A stretch of 64,000 bases of DNA from JAYPWI01 sp964629575 (GCA_964629575.1 CAZVUM010000015.1:10074-74073); one strand, 5' to 3'; shown: positions 18,349-26,910, counted from the stretch's first letter. Translations and numbers: made by a program. The notes: generated by a model not told the origin, from the sequence alone.

Positions 18349-18738
18349 GTGAGCGAGGTCAGACAACCGCACCTTCTCGATGCCGGGCCGCCGCCTCGGC
18401 TGCGCGGGCACTCGTGCCCCACCTGCGGCCGGACGTTCTTTCCACCGGATCCGTTCGCGTGCGAGAAGTGCGGCACGCCTGCAGGTCAGCTCACCGGTGT
18501 GACGCTCACCGCAGCGGGACGCATCACGGCAGCCGCAACGGTCCATCGCCACCATCACCCCAGCCCCGAGACGCCCTTCACCGTTGCGACGATCGAGCTC
18601 GACGAGGGGCCGGTACTCAAGTCGGTCGTGATCGGTGCCAGCGACGCCGACGTGGGAGCGCGGGTACGAGGGGTGCTCGTGCCCTCCGCGGTCGATGAAG
18701 CAACCGTGGACCTTCGCTTCGAGTTGGAGCAACGATGA
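18349..18738 (+). CDS. DUF35 Zn-ribbon/OB-fold protein
   Basis: The 129-residue product has the N-terminal rubredoxin-like zinc ribbon (CPTCG and CEKCG, four Cys) followed by an OB fold, the DUF35 layout. GTG at 18349 is preceded by GGAGGG. DUF35 proteins act as acyl-CoA-binding partners of thiolase-fold enzymes, for example in steroid side-chain retro-aldolases and archaeal HMG-CoA synthesis complexes. The ATGA overlap with the next gene, a thiolase-like protein, matches that known pairing, so the two very likely form a complex in the cytoplasm. The particular acyl substrate is unknown. Confidence 0.88.
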   Translation: MSEVRQPHLLDAGPPPRLRGHSCPTCGRTFFPPDPFACEKCGTPAGQLTGVTLTAAGRITAAATVHRHHHPSPETPFTVATIELDEGPVLKSVVIGASDADVGARVRGVLVPSAVDEATVDLRFELEQR

Positions 18739-19883
18739 CCCGCAATCTGCTCGCCGACCGCCCGACCTACGTCGTGGGCATCGGACTCCACCGCTACCAG
18801 CGCAGGTCCGATGTGTCATACGTCGAGCTCGGTCTCACCGCTGTTGGCGAAGCCCTCACCGATGCCGGGGTCTCGTGGCCCGAGGTCGAGGTGGCCTACA
18901 CCGGCACAGCGCAGCTCGGTATGGGGTCGTCCCGAGTGATGCTGAGCCGCCTCGGAGCGACCGGCATTCCCATGAGCCAGGTGGAGAACGCATCCGCGTC
19001 GGGATCTTCTGCCGTGGCCCTCGCGTGTCTCGATGTGGCCTCGGGGCGCTCCGACGTTGCGCTCGCCCTCGGGGTCGACAAGCCGGCGCCGTTGTCGCCT
19101 GCGCCAGGACGCGCCGGCATCGACAACCTCGAAGCCGGAACCGTCGTCCCGTTCACCCATTTCGCGCTCCTCGCATCGGAGTACATGAACGGCCACGGCT
19201 TGCAGGACATCGACATCGCACGGGTGGCGTGGAAGAACCATCGCAACGGCGCGGCCAACCCGTATGCACAGCGCCAGAAGGAGCGGTCGCTCGACGAGAT
19301 CCTCGCCGACCCGATCTCGGGATCGCTGACCCGCTTGCAGTGCTGCCCGGTGGGTGAGGGCGCCGCGGCGGTGATCGTGGTGTCGGAGGACGGAATCGAA
19401 CGGCTCGGGCTCGATCGCTCGCGTGCGGTGCGCGTTCGCTCGTCGGTCACACGCACCGAGGGCGTCTATGACCCCGGGGTGGGGATCGACGCCGCATTGA
19501 CCGCCGAGACCGGCGCCCTCGCCTTCGACCAAGCAGGGGTCGCACCCACCGATCTCGATGTGCTCGAGGTTCACGACGCCTTCTCCATCGAGGAACTGCT
19601 GTACACCGAAGCGTTGGGGCTGTGCGGCGAGGGAGAGGCCGCCTCACTCATTGCGTCTGGCCATTTCGACATCGGCGGAACGTGTGCGGTGAGCCCCTCG
19701 GGGGGCCTGCTGTCCATGGGCCACCCGATCGGGCCGACGGGCACCGGTCAGGTGTGCGAGGTCACCCGACAGCTACGCGGCGAAGCGGGCGTTCGCCAAC
19801 AGCCCGACGCCCGCCTCGGCGTCGCCCACATGGTCGGAGTCGGCGCCGTGTGCGTGATGCACGTCCTCGAGTCCCCGAATTAG
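18735..19883 (+). CDS. Thiolase-like (lipid-transfer/SCPx-type) protein with Ser in place of the nucleophilic Cys
   Basis: The 382-residue protein has the thiolase fold of the lipid-transfer/SCPx branch: VENASASGSSAV at residues 83-94, EVHDAFSIEELLY near residue 275 and GGLLSMGHPIGPTGTGQ near residue 335 with the second-site His. In thiolases of this branch the first motif normally reads ENAC, with Cys as the acyl nucleophile. Here codon 87 is TCC (Ser). It is therefore unlikely to be a normal thiolase. Thiolase-fold partners of DUF35 proteins can act as retro-aldolases, which fits the four-base overlap with the DUF35 gene. The stop codon lies in a 30-bp palindrome. Confidence 0.85.
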   Translation: MTRNLLADRPTYVVGIGLHRYQRRSDVSYVELGLTAVGEALTDAGVSWPEVEVAYTGTAQLGMGSSRVMLSRLGATGIPMSQVENASASGSSAVALACLDVASGRSDVALALGVDKPAPLSPAPGRAGIDNLEAGTVVPFTHFALLASEYMNGHGLQDIDIARVAWKNHRNGAANPYAQRQKERSLDEILADPISGSLTRLQCCPVGEGAAAVIVVSEDGIERLGLDRSRAVRVRSSVTRTEGVYDPGVGIDAALTAETGALAFDQAGVAPTDLDVLEVHDAFSIEELLYTEALGLCGEGEAASLIASGHFDIGGTCAVSPSGGLLSMGHPIGPTGTGQVCEVTRQLRGEAGVRQQPDARLGVAHMVGVGAVCVMHVLESPN

Positions 19884-19909
19884 GTTCCAGGAGCGCTCCT
19901 GGAACCTAA
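19880..19909. repeat. 30-bp perfect palindrome between convergent genes
   Basis: Arm TTAGGTTCCAGGAGC meets its exact complement with no spacer, so it folds to a long stem with a small loop. It overlaps the thiolase-like stop codon and ends 25 bp before the convergent aldehyde dehydrogenase stop. It can act as a terminator in both directions, but its form is also that of a dispersed REP-like palindrome. A short direct repeat CCTAAAT follows. Confidence 0.7.
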
Positions 19910-19933
19910 CCCTAAATAGCCCTAAATGGGGAG

Positions 19934-21361
19934 CTACCAGTTGGTGGCGATGTACTGGGTCTCGGTGAACTCGAGGATGCCCTCGTGGGCGCCTTCGCGA
20001 CCGAGACCGCTCTGCTTCATGCCGCCGAAGGGGGCAGCTGGGTCGGAGACCGCGCCGCGGTTGAGGCCGATCATGCCCGCCTGGATGCGCTCGGACACCG
20101 CCAGGCCCTTCGCCAGATCCTGCGTGTATACGTATCCAGTGAGACCCATCTCGGTGTCGTTGGCCTGGTCGATCATGGCGTCGACGTCGGTGAAGGGAAT
20201 CACGGGCGCGACAGGTCCGAAGATCTCCTCGTGTGCGATGTCTGCGCCCGGGGACACGTTGGTCAGCACGGTCGGCGCGTAGAAGAAGCCCGGTCCGTCG
20301 ACCGGCGCGCCGCCGAGCACGGTTTCGGCGCCGCCTGCCACTGCTGAGGTCACCAACCGGTCGATCGACTCCACAGCCGCGGCGTCGATCATCGGGCCGC
20401 AGGTCACACCGTCGGCCATGCCGTCTCCGAGCTTCACCGCGCCCATGGCGGCCGCCAACTTGGAGGTGAACTCCTCGACCGCACCGGCTTCGACCAGGAA
20501 CCGGTTGGCCGCTGTGCACGTCTCGGCGCTGTGGCGCATCTTGGCGACCATCGCTCCCTCGACCGCTGCGTCGAGATCCGCGTCGTCGAACACCACGAAG
20601 GGGGCGTTGCCGCCCAGCTCCATCGCGACCTTCAAGACCCGATCCGCAGCCCGGCGGAGCAGTACCCGACCCACCTCGGTCGAGCCGGTGAACGACACCA
20701 TGCGAGTCGCGCGCTGCTCGACCGCTGCGTCAAAGACGGTGCTGGCTCTCCACGACGGCACCACGTTCACGAGACCAGCAGGCACGCCGGCCTCCGTGAG
20801 GAGCTCGGCGAGGCGCAGGGCGGTCAGCGGTGTGTACTTCGGCGGTTTGATCACCACGCCGTTTCCCGCGCCCAGGGCGGGAGCGACCTTGCGGGTGATC
20901 ATCGCAGCGGGGAAGTTCCACGGCGTCACCATCACCACGACACCGACCGGAGGGTGATGCACGATCATGCGGTTCGCGCCGGTGGGCGACCAACCGATCG
21001 TTCCCTCGATGCGTACGGTCTCCTCGGCGTTCCAGCGGAAGAACTCGGCCGCATATGCCACTTCGCCTGCGGCGTCTGCGAGCGGCTTGCCGTGCTCGCG
21101 GACGATGAGCTCGGCAAGCTCGTCGGAATGATCGAGCATCGTGGTCCAGCAGTTGCGGAGGATCTCGCTGCGCACCCGAGGCGGCTCGGCGGCCCAGTCC
21201 AGCTGCGCCGCAGCTGCGGACTCCACAGCCGCGACCGCGTCGGCAGCTGTCCCCGACGCGACCCGGGCGACCTCTTCTCCGTTGGCGGGGTTGGTGACGG
21301 TGAAGTCCTCACCGTCACCGCCGTCGCGCCACTGACCGCCGATGAACAGCCGAGTCTGCAT
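19934..21361 (-). CDS. NAD(P)-dependent aldehyde dehydrogenase (succinate-semialdehyde dehydrogenase-like)
   Basis: This 475-residue aldehyde dehydrogenase has all the superfamily landmarks: TPWNFPAAMITRKVAPALGAGN (cofactor and substrate site near residue 145), MELGGNAPFVVFDDADLD with the general-base Glu near 250, and the catalytic Cys in SAETCTAANRF near residue 284, then EEIFGPV and the terminal PFGGMKQSGLGREG. The closest pattern is the GabD succinate-semialdehyde group, although residues before the Cys differ from the usual GQTC. It oxidises an aldehyde to an acid in the cytoplasm. It follows mmsA by 15 bp on the same strand, so the two form an operon. Confidence 0.88.
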   Translation of the reverse strand: MQTRLFIGGQWRDGGDGEDFTVTNPANGEEVARVASGTAADAVAAVESAAAAQLDWAAEPPRVRSEILRNCWTTMLDHSDELAELIVREHGKPLADAAGEVAYAAEFFRWNAEETVRIEGTIGWSPTGANRMIVHHPPVGVVVMVTPWNFPAAMITRKVAPALGAGNGVVIKPPKYTPLTALRLAELLTEAGVPAGLVNVVPSWRASTVFDAAVEQRATRMVSFTGSTEVGRVLLRRAADRVLKVAMELGGNAPFVVFDDADLDAAVEGAMVAKMRHSAETCTAANRFLVEAGAVEEFTSKLAAAMGAVKLGDGMADGVTCGPMIDAAAVESIDRLVTSAVAGGAETVLGGAPVDGPGFFYAPTVLTNVSPGADIAHEEIFGPVAPVIPFTDVDAMIDQANDTEMGLTGYVYTQDLAKGLAVSERIQAGMIGLNRGAVSDPAAPFGGMKQSGLGREGAHEGILEFTETQYIATNW

Positions 21362-21376
21362 CGATAGCCCTCCTGA

Positions 21377-22864
21377 TCAGGTGTTTCGCGGGAAACCGAG
21401 GTCGACGCTGCTCGTCGAGGGGTCGGGCCATCGAGCCGTCACGACCTTCGAGCGCGTGAAGAAGCGCACGCCCTCGGGCCCGTACATGTGCGTGTCGCCG
21501 AAGAGGGAGGCCTTCCAGCCGCCGAACGAGTGATAGGCCACCGGCACGGGAATCGGGACGTTGAGGCCGACCATTCCCACCTGCACGTCGTACTGGAACC
21601 GCTGGGCCGCACCGCCGTCGCGCGTGAAGATCGCGGTGCCATTGCCGTACGGATTCTCGTTGATCAGCTCGAGACCCTCGTCGAAGGTGTCGACCCGAAC
21701 CACGCTGAGAACCGGGCCGAAGATCTCGTCCTGGTAGCACTCCATCGTGGGGCTGACCGAATCGAGCAGCGTGGGACCGTAGAAGAACCCCTCGGCCGGC
21801 AGCTCTGCTTTGCCACCGTCGACGACCGCAACCGCGCCATCGGACTGGGCTCGTTCGACGTACCCGGCGACGCGATCGCGATGCTCCGCTGTGATCAGAG
21901 GTCCCATCTCGGCACCCGGATCGTCACCGGCCCCGATCTTCACATCCGGGATGCGCTGGGAGATCGCCTCGATCAGCGGATCCGCCACATCACCGACCGC
22001 GACGAGGGCCGAGATGGCCATGCACCGCTCCCCTGCCGATCCGTACGCCGCGCTGACGGCGGCATCGGCCGCCATGTCGACGTCGGCGTCCGGCAGCACG
22101 AGCATGTGGTTCTTCGCGCCGCCGAGAGCCTGCACCCGCTTGCCGTTGGCGGTGGCGGTCTCGTATACGTAGCGCGCGATCGGCGTCGATCCGACGAAGC
22201 TGATCGCGTCGACCTCGTGGTGGTGGAGCAGGGCGTCGACCGCCACCTTGTCGCCGTGCAGGACGTTGAACACGCCATCGGGAAGGCCGGCCTCGGTGAG
22301 CCACTGGCCGATCAGCATCGCAGCCGACGGGTCGCGTTCGGAGGGCTTGCAGATGAAGGTGTTGCCGCACGCGATGGCCGTGGCGAACATCCACGACGGC
22401 ACCATGGCGGGGAAGTTGAACGGCGTGATGCCGGCCACGACACCAACGGGTTGGCGGACGGTGTACACGTCGACTCCGCCCGAGGCCTGCTCGTTGATCT
22501 CGCCCTTGAGGTGTTGGCTGATACCGCAGGCGAACTCGACGTTCTCGAGGCCACGCGCCACCTCACCGGCCGCATCTGACACGACCTTTCCGTGCTCGCT
22601 GCTCACCACCCGGGCCAACTCGTCGCGACGGGCCGACAGGATCTCACGGAAGTCGAACATCACCTGCGTGCGAGCGGTGAGGCTCGAGCGACGCCATTCG
22701 GCGAACGCCCGCCGCGACGAGGCGACGACCTGATCGACCTCCTCGACGCTGGCGAGACCGACCTCGGCCTGGACCTCGCCCGTGGCCGGATTGAACACCG
22801 GCGAAGTGCGGCCGCTCGTACCGGCACGCTCACCGCCGTCGACGTAATGATGGATCTGTCTCAC
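21377..22864 (-). CDS. mmsA: CoA-acylating methylmalonate-semialdehyde dehydrogenase
   Basis: The 495-residue enzyme converts methylmalonate semialdehyde to propionyl-CoA (or malonate semialdehyde to acetyl-CoA), part of valine, inositol and beta-alanine breakdown. The diagnostic segment is SAGERCMAISAL, with the catalytic Cys in the GERCMA context typical of MmsA, and the lack of the usual Glu in LGGAKNHMLVLPDAD, also typical. ITPFNFPAMVPSWMF is the cofactor region. I use GTG at 22864 (VRQIHHYVDGG), since an upstream extension is out of family length. A divergent GNAT gene starts 91 bp away. No other valine-catabolic gene is adjacent. Confidence 0.93.
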   Translation of the reverse strand: MRQIHHYVDGGERAGTSGRTSPVFNPATGEVQAEVGLASVEEVDQVVASSRRAFAEWRRSSLTARTQVMFDFREILSARRDELARVVSSEHGKVVSDAAGEVARGLENVEFACGISQHLKGEINEQASGGVDVYTVRQPVGVVAGITPFNFPAMVPSWMFATAIACGNTFICKPSERDPSAAMLIGQWLTEAGLPDGVFNVLHGDKVAVDALLHHHEVDAISFVGSTPIARYVYETATANGKRVQALGGAKNHMLVLPDADVDMAADAAVSAAYGSAGERCMAISALVAVGDVADPLIEAISQRIPDVKIGAGDDPGAEMGPLITAEHRDRVAGYVERAQSDGAVAVVDGGKAELPAEGFFYGPTLLDSVSPTMECYQDEIFGPVLSVVRVDTFDEGLELINENPYGNGTAIFTRDGGAAQRFQYDVQVGMVGLNVPIPVPVAYHSFGGWKASLFGDTHMYGPEGVRFFTRSKVVTARWPDPSTSSVDLGFPRNT

Positions 22865-22954
22865 GCCGCAGAATCTAGGTGCTGGGGAGCACTCCTCGGT
22901 CAGCCCGAGACAAATGGCTCGCACCTCGCGGCAGCGCTCCCTACCGTCGCCGCC

Positions 22955-23602
22955 ATGGACGCTGAGAGCTGGCCGCTGTTCGGACTGCGCGTGACCACGC
23001 CGCGGGTCCAACTCCGGTTGCCGACAGACGACGAGATCCCCGGAGTGATCGACGCGGCGCTCGCCGGCATCCACAACGACGATCCGCATCCCTTCGTGGT
23101 GCCGTGGACACTCGGCACCGAGGAGGAGATACGGCTCGGGGTGCCGCAGTTCCACTGGCGCAGTCGAGCCGAGCTGACGCCGAACAACTTCAGCCTGCCG
23201 TTCGGCGTCTTCGTGGACGGACGGGTCGTGGGAACCCAGGGGATCGAGGCCACCGACTTCGGAACACTAAGGACGGTCGAGACCGGTTCGTGGTTGACGC
23301 GTGAGTTCCAGGGCCAGGGGCTCGGCAACGAGATGCGCGCCGCGGTCCTCCACTTCGTGTTCGACGCGTTGGAGGCCGAGGTCGCCACCAGCTCGGCACG
23401 CATCACCAACATCCGCTCGCTCGCTGTGTCGCGGCGCATGGGCTATCGGGAGAACGGCACCAAGCGAACCCAGTTCGCAGACGGAACGGTCGCCGAGGAG
23501 GTGCTGCTCCGACTCGATCGAGCTGACTGGGAACCGCAGCGGCGCGACGACGTCGTGATCGACGGATTCGACGCCTGCCGGCGACTCTTCGCTCTCGACT
23601 GA
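22955..23602 (+). CDS. GNAT family N-acetyltransferase
   Basis: The 215-residue protein fits the GNAT fold. LFGLRVTTPRVQLRLPTDDEI is the first strand region, then an acceptor-side helix, and the acetyl-CoA pyrophosphate loop is seen as LTREFQGQGLGNEMRAAVLHFVF (Q/R-x-x-G-x-G/A type) near residue 120. A final strand pattern SLAVSRRMGYRENGTKR is also typical. It most resembles the RimJ/RimL-like branch that includes actinobacterial CoA-ester transferases. The substrate is unknown. It is divergent from mmsA and ends about 100 bp before the sigma factor gene. Confidence 0.83.
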   Translation: MDAESWPLFGLRVTTPRVQLRLPTDDEIPGVIDAALAGIHNDDPHPFVVPWTLGTEEEIRLGVPQFHWRSRAELTPNNFSLPFGVFVDGRVVGTQGIEATDFGTLRTVETGSWLTREFQGQGLGNEMRAAVLHFVFDALEAEVATSSARITNIRSLAVSRRMGYRENGTKRTQFADGTVAEEVLLRLDRADWEPQRRDDVVIDGFDACRRLFALD

Positions 23603-23642
23603 GCGACCGAACGGTCGACCGGACACGACGAGAAACCTCGCC

Positions 23643-23674
23643 AAAACTGTTGGATCCGGGCGCCCCCACGACTC
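23643..23674 (+). promoter_or_regulatory. Candidate ECF promoter upstream of the sigma fusion gene
   Basis: AAAACTGTTGG is followed after 15 bp by CGACTC. The same first block (AAAAGTGTTGG) occurs upstream of the next gene at 25390. The layout fits an ECF -35/-10 pair and suggests self-activation. The spacing differs by two bases between copies, so this is tentative. Confidence 0.35.
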
Positions 23675-23706
23675 CTTTCACCGTCGACGGTCGAGAGGAC
23701 GAGCGG

Positions 23707-25371
23707 ATGGGAGCACCGGATGGGACGGAGCGCGACACCGACATGCAGAGCGACACACAGCTCGTCGAACGGCTCGCCAGCGGTGACACCAGCGCGCTCG
23801 GGGACCTGTTTCGCATATACGGCGATCGCCTCCACGACTACTGCTGGTCCGTCATGGGTTCGCCCCACGACGCGGCGGACGCCGTGCAGGACACCTTCTT
23901 GCTCGCCGCCGAGAGAATCGGTCAGCTCCGCGATCCAAACAAGCTCCGGCCCTGGCTCTATGCCATCGCCCGCAACGAATGCCTCAGGCGCGTGAGGGAT
24001 CGATCGACACCGGTCGACCGTTTCGACGAGCTCACCTCCGACGAGGACCTCGCAGAGGGCGTCCAACAGGACGAGCTCGCCGAGCTGGTCCGGAGCGCTG
24101 CTGCGGGGCTCGACCCACGAGATCGGGCGGTCCTGGACCTCCAGCTTCGCCACGGACTGGAGGGCGGCGACCTGGCCGACGCGCTCGGAGTGAAGACCTC
24201 CCACGCGTACGTTCTCGTCGGTCGCGTCCGCGACAGGGTGGAGCGCAGCCTCGTCGCGCTGCTGGTGGCCCGCCGGGGGCGGCGGAACTGCGAGGAGCTG
24301 GCAGCGCTGCTCCGCAACTGGGACGGCGGGCTCACCCCGCTGCTACGCAAGCGGGTGGCTCGTCACGTCGACGACTGCGACATCTGTGAGCGAACCAGGG
24401 CGATGGTCGCGAGCCCCATCGCCCTTCTCGCCGCAGTACCGCTCATGCCGGCGCCCGCCGAGCTCCACACGCGCCTCACGAGTCACAGCACGCCCGTCGC
24501 GCCGTCCGAAGCCGCGTCGTCTGCGTTGTCGCACGATTCCTCGGGGTTCCCCCGTGCCGCCGCGGGCACGCGGGGTGCGGGGTGGATTGCGCGTGTCGCG
24601 GGTGCCGCTGCCCTCGTCGTGGCAGGTGTCGTGCTCGCTGTTGGCCTGTGGCCGGACCGCGACCGCGGCGGCGGCCGAACCGAGGCGGTCGGGGCCCCGA
24701 CCAGCGTGGAGCTGTCGTCGCCTCCCTCCTCCACACCTCCCCCGACAGCGCCCTCGACCTCAGTGGCCGCGCCGTCGTCGACAGCACTCCCACCCCCGCC
24801 GGCCACTACTGCGTCAACGGCCACCGTCCCCAGCGAGGTCTCGCGGCCGACCACCTCGAACGGCCCGGTCATAGGTGCCGGGGGCGAGCCGTCGAGCACG
24901 ACGACGACATCGGTCGGCCCGTCGCGGATTCCCGACGATCAAGACGGCGAGACGCTCATCCAGCTACCACCACCGAGTCTCCCGATCGTTCGCTTCGATC
25001 TCATCGCCCCCGAGATCGACGACATCGACGTGTCGACCAGCACGGTCGTGGCGGCCGACGGTCCCAACTGCGCTCCGACGACCGCCGTGGTTTCGGCGAC
25101 GGTGACCGACGTCGGCTCCGGCGTCGACCGGGTGGAGGCCCTGGTCACGGTCGGACGGTCGCGCTCGGTCGTCGAACTCGAACCGGTCGACGATCCCACC
25201 GACGGAGACGACCCGACGATCGCCGACGACCTCTTCGACGGGGCGATCGGTCCGTTCGCGGCGGGACTCGTGACGAGCGGGAGTGCAGGGGTCGTCGTGG
25301 AGCTTCTCGCCGTCGACGGTGCAGGCAATGAGACTCGCTCACGTCTGGTTCTGAAGCTCGTTTCCTGCTGA
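23707..25371 (+). CDS. ECF sigma factor fused to a zinc-finger, membrane helix and extracellular domain
   Basis: The 554-residue product joins a sigma factor to its likely control domain. Residues ~24-75 are sigma region 2 (LFRIYGDRLHDY ... AADAVQDTFLLAAERI). Residues ~135-185 are region 4 (LDPRDRAVLDLQLRHGLE ... DLADALGVKTSHAYVLVGRVR). A zinc-finger-like anti-sigma motif follows (Cys194, then HVDDCDIC with His220, Cys224, Cys227). A single membrane helix lies at ~292-315, then a Thr/Ser/Pro linker of about 85 residues, and a predicted beta-rich extracellular domain with two widely spaced Cys. Such tethered ECF fusions are known in Actinobacteria. ATG at 23707 has AGAGGA upstream. It would sense an outside signal and be released or act at the membrane; that is inference. 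Confidence 0.88.
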   Translation: MGAPDGTERDTDMQSDTQLVERLASGDTSALGDLFRIYGDRLHDYCWSVMGSPHDAADAVQDTFLLAAERIGQLRDPNKLRPWLYAIARNECLRRVRDRSTPVDRFDELTSDEDLAEGVQQDELAELVRSAAAGLDPRDRAVLDLQLRHGLEGGDLADALGVKTSHAYVLVGRVRDRVERSLVALLVARRGRRNCEELAALLRNWDGGLTPLLRKRVARHVDDCDICERTRAMVASPIALLAAVPLMPAPAELHTRLTSHSTPVAPSEAASSALSHDSSGFPRAAAGTRGAGWIARVAGAAALVVAGVVLAVGLWPDRDRGGGRTEAVGAPTSVELSSPPSSTPPPTAPSTSVAAPSSTALPPPPATTASTATVPSEVSRPTTSNGPVIGAGGEPSSTTTTSVGPSRIPDDQDGETLIQLPPPSLPIVRFDLIAPEIDDIDVSTSTVVAADGPNCAPTTAVVSATVTDVGSGVDRVEALVTVGRSRSVVELEPVDDPTDGDDPTIADDLFDGAIGPFAAGLVTSGSAGVVVELLAVDGAGNETRSRLVLKLVSC

Positions 25372-25390
25372 TCGCGAAACTTCTTCGCGA
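25372..25390. repeat. Inverted repeat TCGCGAA-N5-TTCGCGA after the sigma gene stop
   Basis: Seven-base arms TCGCGAA and TTCGCGA are separated by five bases directly after the sigma fusion stop. It could be a weak terminator or an operator. The candidate promoter block at 25390 begins at its last base, so any protein bound here would affect the next gene. Confidence 0.4.
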
Positions 25391-25422
25391 AAAGTGTTGG
25401 GTTCTGACGCGCCCGTTCGTCC
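25390..25422 (+). promoter_or_regulatory. Candidate ECF promoter of the secreted acidic protein gene
   Basis: AAAAGTGTTGG is followed after 17 bp by CGTCC, the classical core of ECF -10 elements. It matches the block upstream of the sigma fusion gene at 23643 in 10 of 11 bases. The start codon is 34 bp beyond the -10-like element. Confidence 0.42.
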
Positions 25423-25455
25423 TACCGGTGTCCACGCACCACGAGGAACGAGACA

Positions 25456-26160
25456 ATGAACCCCAACATCTACCGCAACACCATCGTCGGCCTGACCGCA
25501 GCGGCCGTGACGCTGACGGCCGTCGTCGTCGGCGTCAGGGCAACGACGCCCGACCCGGCATCTGCCGAGCCGACAGATTCGTCGCTCGTGCTGACGGACG
25601 GCACGATCGTCGACGATGCGGCGGACCCGCACGGCGTTCGGATCGTGATCGCCGAAGACACGTCCGCCAACCTGAACCCTGAGTCCGGTTCCGAAGGGTC
25701 GTCCGACGGCCACGGCGCAGCTGACGACGGCACTTCGACCGAGTCGGCNNNNNNNNNNNNNNNNNNNNNNNNNNNNNNNNNNNNNNNNNNNNNNNNNNNN
25801 NNNNNNNNNNNNNNNNNNNNNNNNNNNNNNNNNNNNNNNNNNNNNNNNACCGACGATGCTGAGGGCACCGACGATGCAGACGACGGTGACGCAGAGGTGC
25901 CGGAGTTCGAGGTCGACCTCAGCTGGATCGAGGACTGGCTGGCCGAGAACGGTCCGGTGGTCGACATCGACGAACTGATCATCGAGATCCCCGGCTTCTG
26001 CGATCTCTACCCCGAGCTGTGCGACCCGGACTTCTGGGTGGACCTCGGCGAAGGTCCCTTCGAGCTTCCGATCCCACCCCAGCCGCCCACCGGCCCGTGC
26101 GGCGAGGTCATCTGCACGCTGCGCATCCCGGCGATGACGATCCCCCAGACCCGCTTCTGA
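25456..26160 (+). CDS. Secreted acidic low-complexity protein interrupted by an assembly gap
   Basis: The N-terminus is MNPNIYRNTIVGLTAAAVTL followed by more hydrophobic residues and an ASAEP-type cleavage region, a signal peptide. The mature part is rich in Asp, Glu, Gly, Ser and Thr (SGSEGSSDGHGAADDG ... TDDAEGTDDADDGDAEV) on both sides of a 100-N gap. The C-terminal 90 residues look folded and contain two Cys pairs (CDLYPELC, CGEVIC), probably disulfides. The reading frame agrees on both sides of the gap but true length is unknown. It lies 84 bp after the sigma fusion and shares its promoter-like motif, so it is a candidate target gene. No family recognised. Confidence 0.68.
   Translation: MNPNIYRNTIVGLTAAAVTLTAVVVGVRATTPDPASAEPTDSSLVLTDGTIVDDAADPHGVRIVIAEDTSANLNPESGSEGSSDGHGAADDGTSTESXXXXXXXXXXXXXXXXXXXXXXXXXXXXXXXXXXTDDAEGTDDADDGDAEVPEFEVDLSWIEDWLAENGPVVDIDELIIEIPGFCDLYPELCDPDFWVDLGEGPFELPIPPQPPTGPCGEVICTLRIPAMTIPQTRF
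25749..25848. other. Assembly gap, 100 N
   Basis: One hundred N, a nominal gap of unknown true size. It falls in the acidic repeat-like part of the secreted protein gene, where short Asp/Ala/Gly codon repeats probably broke the assembly. Confidence 0.97.
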
Positions 26161-26169
26161 CCCCCAATT

Positions 26170-26218
26170 GGTGCCTGGCACTTCGTGTTACGAACCGTAA
26201 CGCGAAGTGCCAGGCACC
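26170..26218. repeat. REP-like palindrome, left copy
   Basis: Outer arms GGTGCCTGGCACTTCG and its exact complement (16 bp), inner arms GTTACG/CGTAAC, loop AAC, with one mismatched pair between. It lies 9 bp after the stop of the acidic protein gene and may also terminate its transcript (TTT follows). Confidence 0.8.
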
Positions 26219-26265
26219 TTTCCGCGTCCGGGGTCGATGTCCCACCGCGCCAATAGGTTGCGGCC

Positions 26266-26868
26266 ATGCCACGAGCACCTCGCATCGATTTTCCGGGAGC
26301 TTGGCATCATGTGGTCAACCGCGGCGCGGCACGTCGAACGGTCTTCCGTGACGCCGCTGACCACGATGCCTTTCTCCAACTTCTGGCTGCCCAACCACTC
26401 GAGATTCACGCCTACGCCCTCATGGGCAACCACTACCACCTCCTGGTGCGCTCGATAGCGGGCGAGCTCTCGTGGGCGATGCGATCGGTCGACGGCGACT
26501 ATTCCAAACAGCACAACCGGCGGTACGACAAGGACGGGCCGCTCTGGAAGGGGCGCTTTCACTCGACCGTCATCGACGCAGGGGCGTATTTTCTGGCCGT
26601 CAGTCGCTACGTGCACCGCAATCCGGTCGCAGCCGGCATGGTCCACAAACCGCAGGATTTTCCGTGGTCGAGCTATCGGGCGTTCATCGGCATGGAGCCG
26701 GCGCCCGACTGGCTGCACCTCGAGCACACGCTCGAGACGGCGACGGGAATCGCGGCCTACCGCACGTTTGTCGAGGGACCCGGGTACGACACCGTGTCGC
26801 GCGCTCTCGACCGGCGGCGACCTCCGACGGTCATCGGGGACGTCAGCCAGCCCCAGCCGACCGCGTAG
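26266..26868 (+). CDS. REP-associated tyrosine transposase (RAYT, Y1 HUH family)
   Basis: The 200-residue protein is an IS200-like Y1 transposase of the RAYT type. Visible motifs: WHHVVNRG near the N-terminus (residues 13-20), the metal-binding HUH pair in ALMGNHYHLLV (His56, His58), LWKGRFHSTVI (93-103) and the catalytic Tyr in SRYVHRNPVAAGMV (Tyr115). The basic Arg-rich C-terminus is also typical. RAYTs nick single-stranded DNA next to REP hairpins. Single genes flanked by matching palindromes, as here, are considered domesticated and not free-living insertion sequences. The reading frame is intact, so activity is possible. Confidence 0.93.
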   Translation: MPRAPRIDFPGAWHHVVNRGAARRTVFRDAADHDAFLQLLAAQPLEIHAYALMGNHYHLLVRSIAGELSWAMRSVDGDYSKQHNRRYDKDGPLWKGRFHSTVIDAGAYFLAVSRYVHRNPVAAGMVHKPQDFPWSSYRAFIGMEPAPDWLHLEHTLETATGIAAYRTFVEGPGYDTVSRALDRRRPPTVIGDVSQPQPTA

Positions 26869-26910
26869 CCCAGCTTCGCGACGCCCCGCAGCTCAGTCGT
26901 GCCCTCGAGA

